Assembly: GCA_964195155.1 (NCBI GenBank) | Contig: CAXMOP010000060.1 | Coordinates: 1-64,000 of the forward strand | Source of the DNA: JACZST01 sp964195155 | Lineage (GTDB): Bacteria > Actinomycetota > Acidimicrobiia > Spongiisociales > UBA5794 | DNA: 64,000 bases | Reading direction: 5' to 3' | Shown here: positions 32,426 through 39,943 of the stretch, piece after piece | Layout: each line of letters begins with the position of its first letter | Position numbering within the stretch: position 1 is the stretch's first letter | Made by a program: the position numbers and the translations under genes | Notes under the pieces: model-generated | Seen by the model: the letters and a program-made list of their open reading frames with translations, nothing else | Told to the model about the DNA's origin: nothing | The model's database searches: none

Positions 32426-33762
32426 TAGGGGGACTCCGTTGCCTGGCCGAGGTCCTGCCATGCGTTGGTCCCACCGGTGATGCTTCGGGCGTTCCCGTAG
32501 CCAAGGCTGTTCAAGAACAACACGCCGGGGAGCGAAATGTTGCCTCGCTGGCACACGGTGAGCACCGGGGTGCTCAGATCTTCGGGAAGCTCCGACGCAC
32601 GATCGGGAAGCTCGGCAAGCGGGATGTTGACTGCATCCTGGATGTGCCCGGCGCGGTACTCGTCGTGGCTTCGCACGTCGATCACGAGCGCGTCTTCGTT
32701 CTTCCACAGTTCGTGGGCGGCGGCAACGTCGATGGTCAAGTCCGGGTTGGCCCTGGCGTTCTCGATCATTCCCTCATACAGCGGATCGCGCCTCGTCCCG
32801 GAGGTCGATTGCTCTGCACTCAGTCCCGTCAGATGCTTGACCAGCGACGATGCGTATTTGAAGGCGCTGTCGGGGAACAGCACCACCACACGGTTGCCGG
32901 GCTCGTCGTCGACCAACTCGAGCGCCCCAGCCAGGGCCAATCCAGAGCTCGGCCCCGCGGTGACGCTGTCTTCCCGGTTCAGGCGCAGGCAGAGCTGGAA
33001 AGCCTCATCGTTGCCGATCTCCGCCAGCCCGTCGTACTCGTCGGGGTGGAAGAATTCGGTCTGCTCCAGCTGGCGGATGCTGCGGACGCCGGGGATGTCG
33101 TGCCCCTCGCTCGGGTGCACGCCGAGTATCTGCACACCGGGATCGTGCTCCTTGAGGAATCGGCCCACGCCGCTGATGGTGCCGCAGGTGCCGAGGCCGG
33201 CGACAAAATGCGTGACGGTGCCTTCCGTCTGATGCCAGATCTCCGGTCCGGTGGTCCGGTAGTGGGCGTCGGGATTGGCCTGGTTGCTGTACTGGTCGAG
33301 CATGTGAAAGTCCTGCTGTTCGGCAATCTCCTTCGCTCTGGCGATGGCGCCCTCGGGCGCCCACGGCGCCGGGCACAGATCGTCGTCCAGCTCCACCACG
33401 CCCGCTCCGAAAAAGCGAAGCATGGTTCGCTTTTCGATCGGAATCTGGTTGGACATGGTTGTGGTGACGGAGTAGCCGTTGGCATTGGCCAACATCGCCA
33501 GACCGAGCCCGGTGTTGCCAGAAGTGGGCTCCACCAGGTCGAGGCCCGGGGCGATCACGCCGCGCTCCTCGGCGTCGCGCACCATGTTCATGGCAACGCG
33601 GTCCTTCACCGCCCCGAACGGGTTGTACCACTCCAGCTTGGCGTACACCTCGGTGTGCTCGAACGGGATGACCCGGTTGAGACGCACCAGCGGTGTGGGG
33701 TTGTCGACGCTCGGGAGCAGGTCCACGATCGAGTCGTAGACCCTCAGCGAGTCGTTGTTCAC
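32425..33762 (-). CDS. Cysteine synthase-like PLP enzyme fused to a rhodanese domain
   Basis: 445 aa. Residues 1-320 are a fold-type II PLP enzyme: NPFGAVKDRVAMNMV carries the Schiff-base lysine, EPTSGNTGLGLAMLA the substrate loop, and GLGTCGTISGVGRFLKE the phosphate-binding glycine loop. Residues about 335-440 form a rhodanese with VIDVRSHDEYRAGHI and the active-site Cys in VLTVCQRGNISL. Such an enzyme would make cysteine or cystathionine, with the rhodanese possibly delivering sulfane sulfur to it. It is the last gene of a leftward group with a thioredoxin-like protein and a sulfurtransferase. Confidence 0.9.
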   Translation of the reverse strand: MNNDSLRVYDSIVDLLPSVDNPTPLVRLNRVIPFEHTEVYAKLEWYNPFGAVKDRVAMNMVRDAEERGVIAPGLDLVEPTSGNTGLGLAMLANANGYSVTTTMSNQIPIEKRTMLRFFGAGVVELDDDLCPAPWAPEGAIARAKEIAEQQDFHMLDQYSNQANPDAHYRTTGPEIWHQTEGTVTHFVAGLGTCGTISGVGRFLKEHDPGVQILGVHPSEGHDIPGVRSIRQLEQTEFFHPDEYDGLAEIGNDEAFQLCLRLNREDSVTAGPSSGLALAGALELVDDEPGNRVVVLFPDSAFKYASSLVKHLTGLSAEQSTSGTRRDPLYEGMIENARANPDLTIDVAAAHELWKNEDALVIDVRSHDEYRAGHIQDAVNIPLAELPDRASELPEDLSTPVLTVCQRGNISLPGVLFLNSLGYGNARSITGGTNAWQDLGQATESP

Positions 33763-33792
33763 GGGGAATCCTCCATTTCTGCGAGCGATCGG

Positions 33793-34488
33793 TCAGCCGG
33801 CGAGCCTGGCGGTCACCCCGCTTGCCCCTACCTCGACTGCCGTCGGAACCACCGCGATGCCGTACTTGCGGGCGAGATCGGGGCGCTCCTTGACGTCGAC
33901 CATGGCCAAGCGTCGGCCTTCCGCAACCAGCCGACTTTCCAGGTCGTGACAGTCGGTGCACAGCGGATGGGTGAACAGCACGACCACTTCACTGCCCTCC
34001 TCGACCCCCACATCCGAGAGGTCGACGTGATCGAGCCGGTGTCCGTAGATGCCCCGTATCCGTGCACCGAGCCGATACAGCTCGCAACCGACGCAGAACC
34101 CGGTTGTTGCGGCCAGCAGCGCCAGCGCCGCGACAAGAAGCCCAAGAGCCCAGCCCAGGGCGTCGAGGCCGACGACGTGTGCCAGCGAGGCAGCGCCGAG
34201 AACGACCAGCCCGACCTGGTTGGCGAACTTGGGGGGTCGAGCATCCTCGATCGGCCCCTCCCCGAAGCGAGGCTGGATCAGCTCGAAGTAGACGAGGCAG
34301 GGAAGGCAATAGCGGCGGCCAAACCGCAAACCAACGAAGAGCTGGAGGGCAAGGATTGCCAACAGCGGCCACCAGTCGATGACGTAGGCGAGCAAGGCAA
34401 GCGAACCGATGGTCACCTGGTTGACCCGGGGTGCCCAGGCGTCGATGACCTTCAGGTCGCGGTAGGGATCCGCGGTTCGCTCGGTCAT
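33793..34488 (-). CDS. DUF4395-like membrane protein with C-terminal thioredoxin-like domain
   Basis: 231 aa; the ATG overlaps the sulfurtransferase stop by four bases. The N-terminal part resembles DUF4395, with VNQVTIGSLALLAYVIDWWPLLAILALQ and further helices, plus paired cysteines in YCLPCLVYFEL and GFCVGCELYRLG that could carry disulfides across the membrane. The last ~75 residues are thioredoxin-like with LFTHPLCTDCHDLESRL (CxxC) and YGIAVVPTAVEV (cis-Pro). Its position among sulfur-transfer genes suggests moving reducing equivalents or sulfane sulfur. Confidence 0.75.
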   Translation of the reverse strand: MTERTADPYRDLKVIDAWAPRVNQVTIGSLALLAYVIDWWPLLAILALQLFVGLRFGRRYCLPCLVYFELIQPRFGEGPIEDARPPKFANQVGLVVLGAASLAHVVGLDALGWALGLLVAALALLAATTGFCVGCELYRLGARIRGIYGHRLDHVDLSDVGVEEGSEVVVLFTHPLCTDCHDLESRLVAEGRRLAMVDVKERPDLARKYGIAVVPTAVEVGASGVTARLAG

Positions 34489-35339
34489 GACCCAGCCACC
34501 GAGCCACGCTCGACCGGCACGTCGACCAATGAGCCGTATTCGGTCCACGATCCGTCGTAGTTCTTGGCGTTCGAGTGGCCGAGCAGCTCATGCAGCACAA
34601 ACCAGGTGTGCGAGGAGCGCTCTCCGATGCGGCAGTACGCGATCACCTCGTCTTCGAGGACGCCCTCACCCTCATACAGAGCGCGTAGCTCCGCCTCGGA
34701 CTTGAAGGTCCCGTCTTCGTTGGCTGCTCGGCTCCACGGGATGTTCTTGGCCCCCGGCACGTGGCCTCCCACATATGGTTGCTCCTGGGGCAGATGGTCT
34801 GGTGCGAGCTTCTCGCCCGAGAATTCCTCTGGAGACCGAACGTCGACGAACGTGACGCCATCTTTCTTGGCGAGCACCTCATCACGCAGAACCCGAAGCT
34901 CAGGTCGTAGGGCTCCGCTGATCTGGAAGTCGCTCTTCTCGATCGCCGGGACCGCATCGACGACTTTTCTGTCCTCGAGCTCCCACTTTTGACGGCCACC
35001 ATCGAGGAGCCTGACGTTGTCGAAGCCTCGGTACTTGAGCAGCCAGTAGGCGTAGGCAGCGAACCAGTTGTTGTTGGCGCCGTAGAGCACCACCGTGATG
35101 TCGTCATCTACTCCGGCCTCGGCAAGCAGTCGCGAAAAGCCGTCCTGGTCGATGTAGTCGCGCCGTATTGGATGGTGGAGGTCCGTCGCCCAGTTCCAGG
35201 CGTGGGCTCCGGGAATGTGATCTTTCTCGTAGGTAGTGGTGTTCTCGTCCACCTCGATGATCCGCACCGCCGGATCATCCAGGTGCTCGACCAGCCAATC
35301 GGTAGAGACGAGGGCGTCGGGGTTTGCGTAATCGGACAT
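34485..35339 (-). CDS. sseA: Thiosulfate / 3-mercaptopyruvate sulfurtransferase (tandem rhodanese)
   Basis: 284 aa with two rhodanese repeats. The inactive first repeat starts STDWLVEHLDDPAVRIIEVDE and holds IPGAHAWNWATDLHHP. The second carries the active-site Cys in VIAYCRIGERSSHTWFVLHELLG (about residue 232), followed by YDGSWTEYGSL. The CRIGERS loop fits the thiosulfate sulfurtransferase type better than mercaptopyruvate. AAAAGGAG precedes the ATG. It heads the leftward sulfur unit; a structured 5' leader lies upstream at 35406-35475. Confidence 0.9.
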   Translation of the reverse strand: MSDYANPDALVSTDWLVEHLDDPAVRIIEVDENTTTYEKDHIPGAHAWNWATDLHHPIRRDYIDQDGFSRLLAEAGVDDDITVVLYGANNNWFAAYAYWLLKYRGFDNVRLLDGGRQKWELEDRKVVDAVPAIEKSDFQISGALRPELRVLRDEVLAKKDGVTFVDVRSPEEFSGEKLAPDHLPQEQPYVGGHVPGAKNIPWSRAANEDGTFKSEAELRALYEGEGVLEDEVIAYCRIGERSSHTWFVLHELLGHSNAKNYDGSWTEYGSLVDVPVERGSVAGS

Positions 35340-35405
35340 GGTGAATAGCTCCTTTTCAGCCTGTGGAACGAAGGACGACGCCGAAAGAGGAAGAGACTCT
35401 CAGGT

Positions 35406-35475
35406 GGTGGCGTCTAGGAGCGCTCGGGGCGAGCGGCACTCGGGTCCACCCGAGAGCCGATACAGATGCTCCACC
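35406..35475 (-). ncRNA. Candidate structured RNA in the sseA 5' leader
   Basis: A closing helix GGTGG/CCACC plus AGC/GCT encloses two adjacent hairpins: GCTCG-GGG-CGAGC (35422-35434) and GGC-A-CTCGGGT-CC-ACCCGAG-A-GCC (35435-35458). The result is a three-way-junction-like fold about 67 bp upstream of sseA. It does not match the SAM-I, SAM-IV, glycine, TPP or cobalamin consensus as I know them. It could be an unrecognised riboswitch of the sulfur operon; chance GC pairing is the alternative. Confidence 0.4.
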
Positions 35476-35656
35476 CCGACATGCCGATTGCCTGCCTTCC
35501 GATTTCACCTATGCAGATAGTGTAAACCTACGCCTGCTGCTGGCTTCCGTCAAGAGGCAAAACCCGCCCGACCGGTCGCGGTTGCCCGGCCACTATGGCG
35601 GCATCGAGCCCGGTGCGAGGACGCCGAGCCTCGACCGGGAAGCACAATATTGGCCG

Positions 35657-35685
35657 TTGACGTTTCCCCGGCTCGAAGGCATACT
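35657..35685 (+). promoter_or_regulatory. Promoter of the SAM-riboswitch operon
   Basis: TTGACG (35657-35662), a 17-bp spacer and CATACT (35680-35685), the same hexamers and spacing as the cimA promoter. The predicted start lies about 10 bp before the riboswitch. Confidence 0.75.
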
Positions 35686-35701
35686 GCCCGAACACACACG
35701 C

Positions 35702-35787
35702 GCTCATCAAGAGCGGCTGAGGGACAGGCCCGATGAAGCCGCGGCAACCGGCGTGACCAGCACGGTGCCAATGCCTGAACGATGAGC
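35702..35787 (+). ncRNA. SAM-I (S-box) riboswitch
   Basis: P1 pairs GCTCATC (35702-35708) with GATGAGC (35781-35787). Inside are the S-box conserved blocks in order: AAGAGCGGCTGAGGGA, GGCCCGATGAAGCC, CGGCAACC and GGTGCCAATGCC. The aptamer binds S-adenosylmethionine and normally switches off methionine, cysteine or homocysteine genes. The expression platform between 35788 and the GTG at 35851 has GC-rich arms and the GAGGAGG ribosome binding site, but no U-run. Control may therefore be translational. Confidence 0.93.
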
Positions 35788-35850
35788 CGCCAACGGCGGA
35801 CCTTCCGCCCGAGGCGCTCGAAGAGCGCGTCGGATCGAGGAGGACATGCC

Positions 35851-37077
35851 GTGGCATTTGTTGAATCGCTGATCTGCAGGGAGTGCTCGCGCACCTACGA
35901 AGTCGCCCCCAGCTACTTCTGTGAGTGGTGTTTTGGCCCGCTCGAGGTGCTCTATGACTACGACGCGATCGCCGACACCATCTCAAGGGAGAAGATCGCC
36001 GAGGGCCCGCCAACACTATGGAGATACGCCGATCTCCTGCCGGTGGAGGCGTCGGCTGCGGCCGATCTCGGCGCCGGGTTCACTCCGCTGGTCAGGGCAG
36101 ATCGTCTCGCCGAGGTGCTCGGGCTCGGCGAGCTGTGGGTGAAGAACGACACCCTCAATCCAACGAACTCGTTCAAGGACCGGCCGGTCACCGTTGCGGT
36201 GACCAAGGCACTTGAGTTCGGGATCAAGACCGTGGCTTGCGCATCGACCGGCAATCTCGCCAACGCGGTTGCCGCCCACGCCGCCAGGGCCGGCCTCGAC
36301 TCCTATGTGTTCGTTCCCCACGACATCGAGCGCTCAAAGATCGTGGCCACCGCTGCCCTCGGAACCGTCGTCGCCGTCCAAGGGAACTATGACGACGTCA
36401 ACCGGCTGTGCGTCCAGCTCAACGAGGAATACCCCTGGGGCCTTGTCAACATCAATCTCCGTCCCTACTACGCCGAGGGGTCGAAGACCCTCGCGTTCGA
36501 AACCGCCGAACAGCTTGGCTGGCAGCTCCCCGATCACGTGGTGGTACCGGTCGCCAGCGGAGCGCTCCTGACCAAGATCGCCAGGGGTTTCGACGAGCTG
36601 GTTCGGGTCGGTCTCGTCGATGCCAACGAGGTGCGGATCTCGGGTGCACAGGCGGAGGGATGCTCGCCGGTCGCCACCGCCTTCCTGGAGGGAAGCGACG
36701 ACGTTCGGCCTCAGAAGCCGAACACGATCGCCAAATCGCTGGCGATCGGGGATCCGGCCGACGGGTACTACGCACTGCGCGAGGTGAGGCGCAGCGGCGG
36801 AGCTGTAGCTGCGGTCACCGACGATGAGATCGTCGAAGCCATTCACCTCCTCGCCCGAACCGAGGGCATCCTCACCGAGCCTGCCGGAGGGGTAACGGTT
36901 GCCACGCTGGCCAAGTTGGCTCGCGAAGGGCAGGTGACCGAATCGGAGCGGGTAGTCATCTACATCACCGGCCACGGGTTGAAGGCAACGGAAGTCATCG
37001 CCGCCGATGACCCGGTTGCCATCCCGGCCACGATCGACGGCTTTCGGTCCGAATTCGAGATCAAGGAGTACGCATGA
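35851..37077 (+). CDS. Threonine-synthase-like PLP enzyme under SAM riboswitch control
   Basis: 408 aa from a GTG behind GAGGAGG. The N-terminus has a zinc-ribbon-like pair CRECSRTYEVAPSYFCEWC, as in one threonine synthase subgroup. NPTNSFKDRPVTVAVT carries the PLP lysine, ACASTGNLANAVAAHAARAG the substrate loop and VPVASGALLTKIARGFDEL the phosphate loop. Sequence alone says threonine synthase (O-phosphohomoserine to threonine). The SAM riboswitch, the coupled CysO-like carrier and the rhodanese-MoeB gene instead suggest it uses a protein thiocarboxylate to make homocysteine. That reassignment is inference. Confidence 0.85.
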   Translation: MAFVESLICRECSRTYEVAPSYFCEWCFGPLEVLYDYDAIADTISREKIAEGPPTLWRYADLLPVEASAAADLGAGFTPLVRADRLAEVLGLGELWVKNDTLNPTNSFKDRPVTVAVTKALEFGIKTVACASTGNLANAVAAHAARAGLDSYVFVPHDIERSKIVATAALGTVVAVQGNYDDVNRLCVQLNEEYPWGLVNINLRPYYAEGSKTLAFETAEQLGWQLPDHVVVPVASGALLTKIARGFDELVRVGLVDANEVRISGAQAEGCSPVATAFLEGSDDVRPQKPNTIAKSLAIGDPADGYYALREVRRSGGAVAAVTDDEIVEAIHLLARTEGILTEPAGGVTVATLAKLAREGQVTESERVVIYITGHGLKATEVIAADDPVAIPATIDGFRSEFEIKEYA

Positions 37078-37349
37078 CGGCGACCGTCCGAATCCCAACG
37101 TCCCTGAGAGGCCTGACCAAAGGATCATCCGAGGTGGAGGTTCCTCCTGGCCGGGTAGGAACGGCCCTCGATGACCTCATCACTAAATACCCTGATCTCA
37201 GGGAGCGGCTGATCGGTGAGGACGGAAAGCCGCGGCGCTTCGTCAACATCTTCGTGGCCGAAGACGACATCCGCTTCCTGGACGGGCTGGAAACCGCGGT
37301 GACCGATGGCCAGGTGGTCACCATCCTGCCTGCCGTGGCGGGTGGGTAA
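37074..37349 (+). CDS. cysO: CysO-like (MoaD/ThiS family) sulfur carrier protein
   Basis: 91 aa; the ATG overlaps the PLP-enzyme stop by four bases. It has the beta-grasp carrier layout, with TATVRIPTSLRGLT at the start, RRFVNIFVAEDDIRFLDGLE in the middle and the C-terminal VVTILPAVAGG. The diglycine end is the site adenylated and converted to a thiocarboxylate. The RFVNI and VTILPAVAGG segments closely follow mycobacterial CysO as I remember it, more than MoaD. In mycobacteria CysO-COSH feeds the cysteine synthase CysM; here the coupled enzyme is threonine-synthase-like. Confidence 0.9.
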   Translation: MTATVRIPTSLRGLTKGSSEVEVPPGRVGTALDDLITKYPDLRERLIGEDGKPRRFVNIFVAEDDIRFLDGLETAVTDGQVVTILPAVAGG

Positions 37350-37352
37350 GCC

Positions 37353-38528
37353 ATGAGCGTGAGCTTTCAGGACCTGGTCAACCAGGCAAAGGAGCAGATC
37401 AGGGAGGTCGATCCGGTCGAGCTCGAGCGACGCCTCACCCGGGTCACCGTCCTCGACATCAGAGAAGCCGGGGAATTCGACCAGGGCGCGATCGGTGGAG
37501 CGCACCTGGCTCCGCGGGGGATTCTCGAATCGGTGATCGGCGTCCTTGCCTCTGACTTCGACCAGGCGGTGGTGGTCTACTGCGCCGGCGGGGCACGCTC
37601 GGCGCTGGCCGCCCAGACCCTGCAGCAGATGGGCTACACCGATGTGTGGTCCCTGGCAGGCGGATTCGACCGCTGGAAGAACGAAGGCCTCCCCTGGGGT
37701 GCGCCGGAGAGTCTGACCGCCGATCAGCGCGTCCGATACAGCCGCCACATCCTCCTCCCCGAAGTCGGTGAGCAAGGCCAAATCAAGCTGCTCGAATCTC
37801 GGGTGCTCCTGGTCGGTGCCGGCGGACTCGGATCACCCGCCGCCCTGTACCTGGCTGCGGCCGGTGTGGGCACGATTGGAGTCGTTGACTTCGACGTCGT
37901 CGACGCGTCCAACCTGCAACGACAGGTCCTCCACAACGTCGATCGCATCGGGCAACCGAAGGTCGATTCGGCCAGGGAGACACTGACCGCACTCAACCCG
38001 GATGTGAAGGTGGTGACCTACAACGAGCGGCTCACCGCCGACAACGTGCTCGACATCTTTGTCGAGTACGACGTCATCGTCGACGGCGGCGACAACTTCC
38101 CAACGCGGTATCTGGTGAACGACGCAGCGTTGCACCTGCGAAAACCGGTGGTGCACGGATCGGTCTTTCGATTCGAGGGCCAGGTGACCGTCTTCGATCC
38201 CTATGTCGGCCCGTGCTACCGATGCCAGTTCCCGGAGCCGCCCCCACCCGAGCTTGCCCCGTCGTGCGCAGAGGCGGGGGTGCTCGGAGTGCTCACCGGG
38301 ATCATCGGCTCCATCCAGGCGATCGAGGCGGCCAAGATCCTGCTCGATATCGGGGAGGGTCTGACGGGACGGCTCCTCACCTACGACGGGCTCACCCAGG
38401 AGTTCCGCACGCTTCGAGTCCGGCGCGACCCGGGGTGCCCTGCCTGCGGCGACGAGAACCAGCCGCCCCGGCTCGTCGAGTACGACATCGCCTGCGCTCA
38501 CCCCGGGTCGGTGGCCAGGATCGCCTGA
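37353..38528 (+). CDS. Rhodanese-MoeB/ThiF E1-like fusion activating the sulfur carrier
   Basis: 391 aa. Residues 1-115 are a rhodanese with VLDIREAGEFDQGAI and the persulfide Cys in VVVYCAGGARSAL. Residues about 125-391 are a ThiF/MoeB adenylyltransferase: RYSRHILLPEVGEQGQIKL, VLLVGAGGLGSPAALYLAAAG (ATP site), DFDVVDASNLQRQ, and zinc cysteines CYRCQFP and CPACGDENQ. The rhodanese comes first, the reverse of mycobacterial MoeZ. It would adenylate the CysO-like C-terminus and hand over sulfur to form the thiocarboxylate. It follows cysO after 3 bp. Confidence 0.92.
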   Translation: MSVSFQDLVNQAKEQIREVDPVELERRLTRVTVLDIREAGEFDQGAIGGAHLAPRGILESVIGVLASDFDQAVVVYCAGGARSALAAQTLQQMGYTDVWSLAGGFDRWKNEGLPWGAPESLTADQRVRYSRHILLPEVGEQGQIKLLESRVLLVGAGGLGSPAALYLAAAGVGTIGVVDFDVVDASNLQRQVLHNVDRIGQPKVDSARETLTALNPDVKVVTYNERLTADNVLDIFVEYDVIVDGGDNFPTRYLVNDAALHLRKPVVHGSVFRFEGQVTVFDPYVGPCYRCQFPEPPPPELAPSCAEAGVLGVLTGIIGSIQAIEAAKILLDIGEGLTGRLLTYDGLTQEFRTLRVRRDPGCPACGDENQPPRLVEYDIACAHPGSVARIA

Positions 38529-38593
38529 CTCCCGGATTGCACCGACGTAGCCGGCGGTCGAGCTGCCGGTGATTCTGGCCGATGGGCGCGACC

Positions 38594-39820
38594 TCAGACC
38601 GGCGGTGTGCCCGGCACGTCGATCAGACGCTGCTGATCGAAGTCGGAGTCGGCGCCGTCGGCAGCGTCGACGTGGTCGCGCCGCACCCCCATGAGAAACA
38701 GGATGGCGTCGAGGTATGGGACGGTCAGCGCCGCATCTGCCGAGTCGCTGACCAGCGGCTTGGCATTGAAGGCAATGCCAAGCCCCGCGGCGGCCAGCAT
38801 CTCGAGATCGTTGGCCCCGTCTCCCACCGCAACGACCTGACTGAGCGGCACTCCCTCGGCCTCGGCGACCGACCTCAGAAACCGCGCCTTTCCGGCTCCG
38901 TCGACGATCGCTTCGGTCAGGCGTCCGGTGAGACGCCCCTCCTCGACTGCAAGGGTGTTGGAAAGCGAGTACTGGATGCCGAGCTCCTTCACCACTGCAT
39001 CGGTGACCCGCGAGAACCCGGATGAGACGATCGCGGTGACCAGGCCAAGACGTTTCACGGTGCGAATGAAGGTGCGGGCTCCCTTGGTGAGGCTGATCTT
39101 GTCCGCCACCCGAGCCATTGCCTCCTCCTCGAGCCCTGCGAGCAGTTCGACCCGTTTGCGTAGTGAGTGCTCGAAGTCGATCTCACCCGCCATGGCGGCT
39201 GTGGTGAGCGTCGCCACCTCATCTCCGACGCCTGCCTCCTCGGCGAGCAGGTCGATGACCTCGTCTTCAATCAGCGTGGAATCGACGTCCATCACGATGA
39301 TGCGCTTGGCCCGGCGGAGGAGGCCGTCTGGTTGGATGGCGATATCGATGGGCAGACGAGCGGCAGCCTCGACCAGGCCGGCACGCATCTGGTCGACGTC
39401 GCCCGACGATACAACGAGCTCGTAGCTGACCACCGGGTACCGGGAGAGGCGATAGATGCGCTCGATGTTGCCGCCGCCCGAAGCGATCGCCACCGCCACC
39501 GCGCCGAACTCGCCCGGTCCAACCGTCACTCCGATGATGGTCACAATGGCCATCGGTCGAGCCGGGGTCGGCGCCTCGTCCAGAACTTCGAATTCCAGGT
39601 GAAGGTCGTTGTCCCAACCAAAGAGCAGCAGGTCGCGGATCGTCGCCCGCTCTCCCGGCACCCCGACGAGCACATTCAGGGTGAGCCGGCCGCGGACCAC
39701 GATCTGTTCAACGTCGTGGATGTCGGCGCCGGTGGCGCTGAGCACCTCCATGAGCGATGCGGTGATGCCGGGCCGGTCGGCGCCGTGCACAGCCACGAGG
39801 ACGGTAGATCGATCGGTCAT
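38594..39820 (-). CDS. serB: Phosphoserine phosphatase with tandem N-terminal ACT domains
   Basis: 408 aa from an ATG inside a longer frame. Residues 1-165 form two ACT-type domains (STVLVAVHGADRPGITASLMEVL and AIVTIIGVTVGPGEFGAVAVAI). The HAD domain has the nucleophile motif IIVMDVDSTLIEDEVIDLLAEEAG, the SSGFSRVTDAV motif and VVAVGDGANDLEMLAAAGLGI. It makes serine, the carbon source for cysteine. It converges on the sulfur operon, with a 65-bp gap. Confidence 0.95.
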   Translation of the reverse strand: MTDRSTVLVAVHGADRPGITASLMEVLSATGADIHDVEQIVVRGRLTLNVLVGVPGERATIRDLLLFGWDNDLHLEFEVLDEAPTPARPMAIVTIIGVTVGPGEFGAVAVAIASGGGNIERIYRLSRYPVVSYELVVSSGDVDQMRAGLVEAAARLPIDIAIQPDGLLRRAKRIIVMDVDSTLIEDEVIDLLAEEAGVGDEVATLTTAAMAGEIDFEHSLRKRVELLAGLEEEAMARVADKISLTKGARTFIRTVKRLGLVTAIVSSGFSRVTDAVVKELGIQYSLSNTLAVEEGRLTGRLTEAIVDGAGKARFLRSVAEAEGVPLSQVVAVGDGANDLEMLAAAGLGIAFNAKPLVSDSADAALTVPYLDAILFLMGVRRDHVDAADGADSDFDQQRLIDVPGTPPV

Positions 39821-39943
39821 GGCGCCGCATGCTATCGCCCCGCCGGCGGGCACCGTATCCAGGCGCCTTGGCAGGGCAGCGGCCCAGCATGGGGAGTACG
39901 ACGTCGCTGCGCTCACCCGGGTCGGCCGCCCGGATGGCCTATT

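Noticed and set aside
32425..33762. Naming the PLP-rhodanese fusion cysK, cysM or cbs.
   Set aside because: The fold-type II motifs do not separate cysteine synthase from cystathionine beta-synthase here, so no symbol is given.
35393..35484. Assigning the sseA leader RNA to a known riboswitch class (glycine, SAM-IV, SAH, TPP).
   Set aside because: The conserved cores of those classes are not present; only secondary structure is seen.
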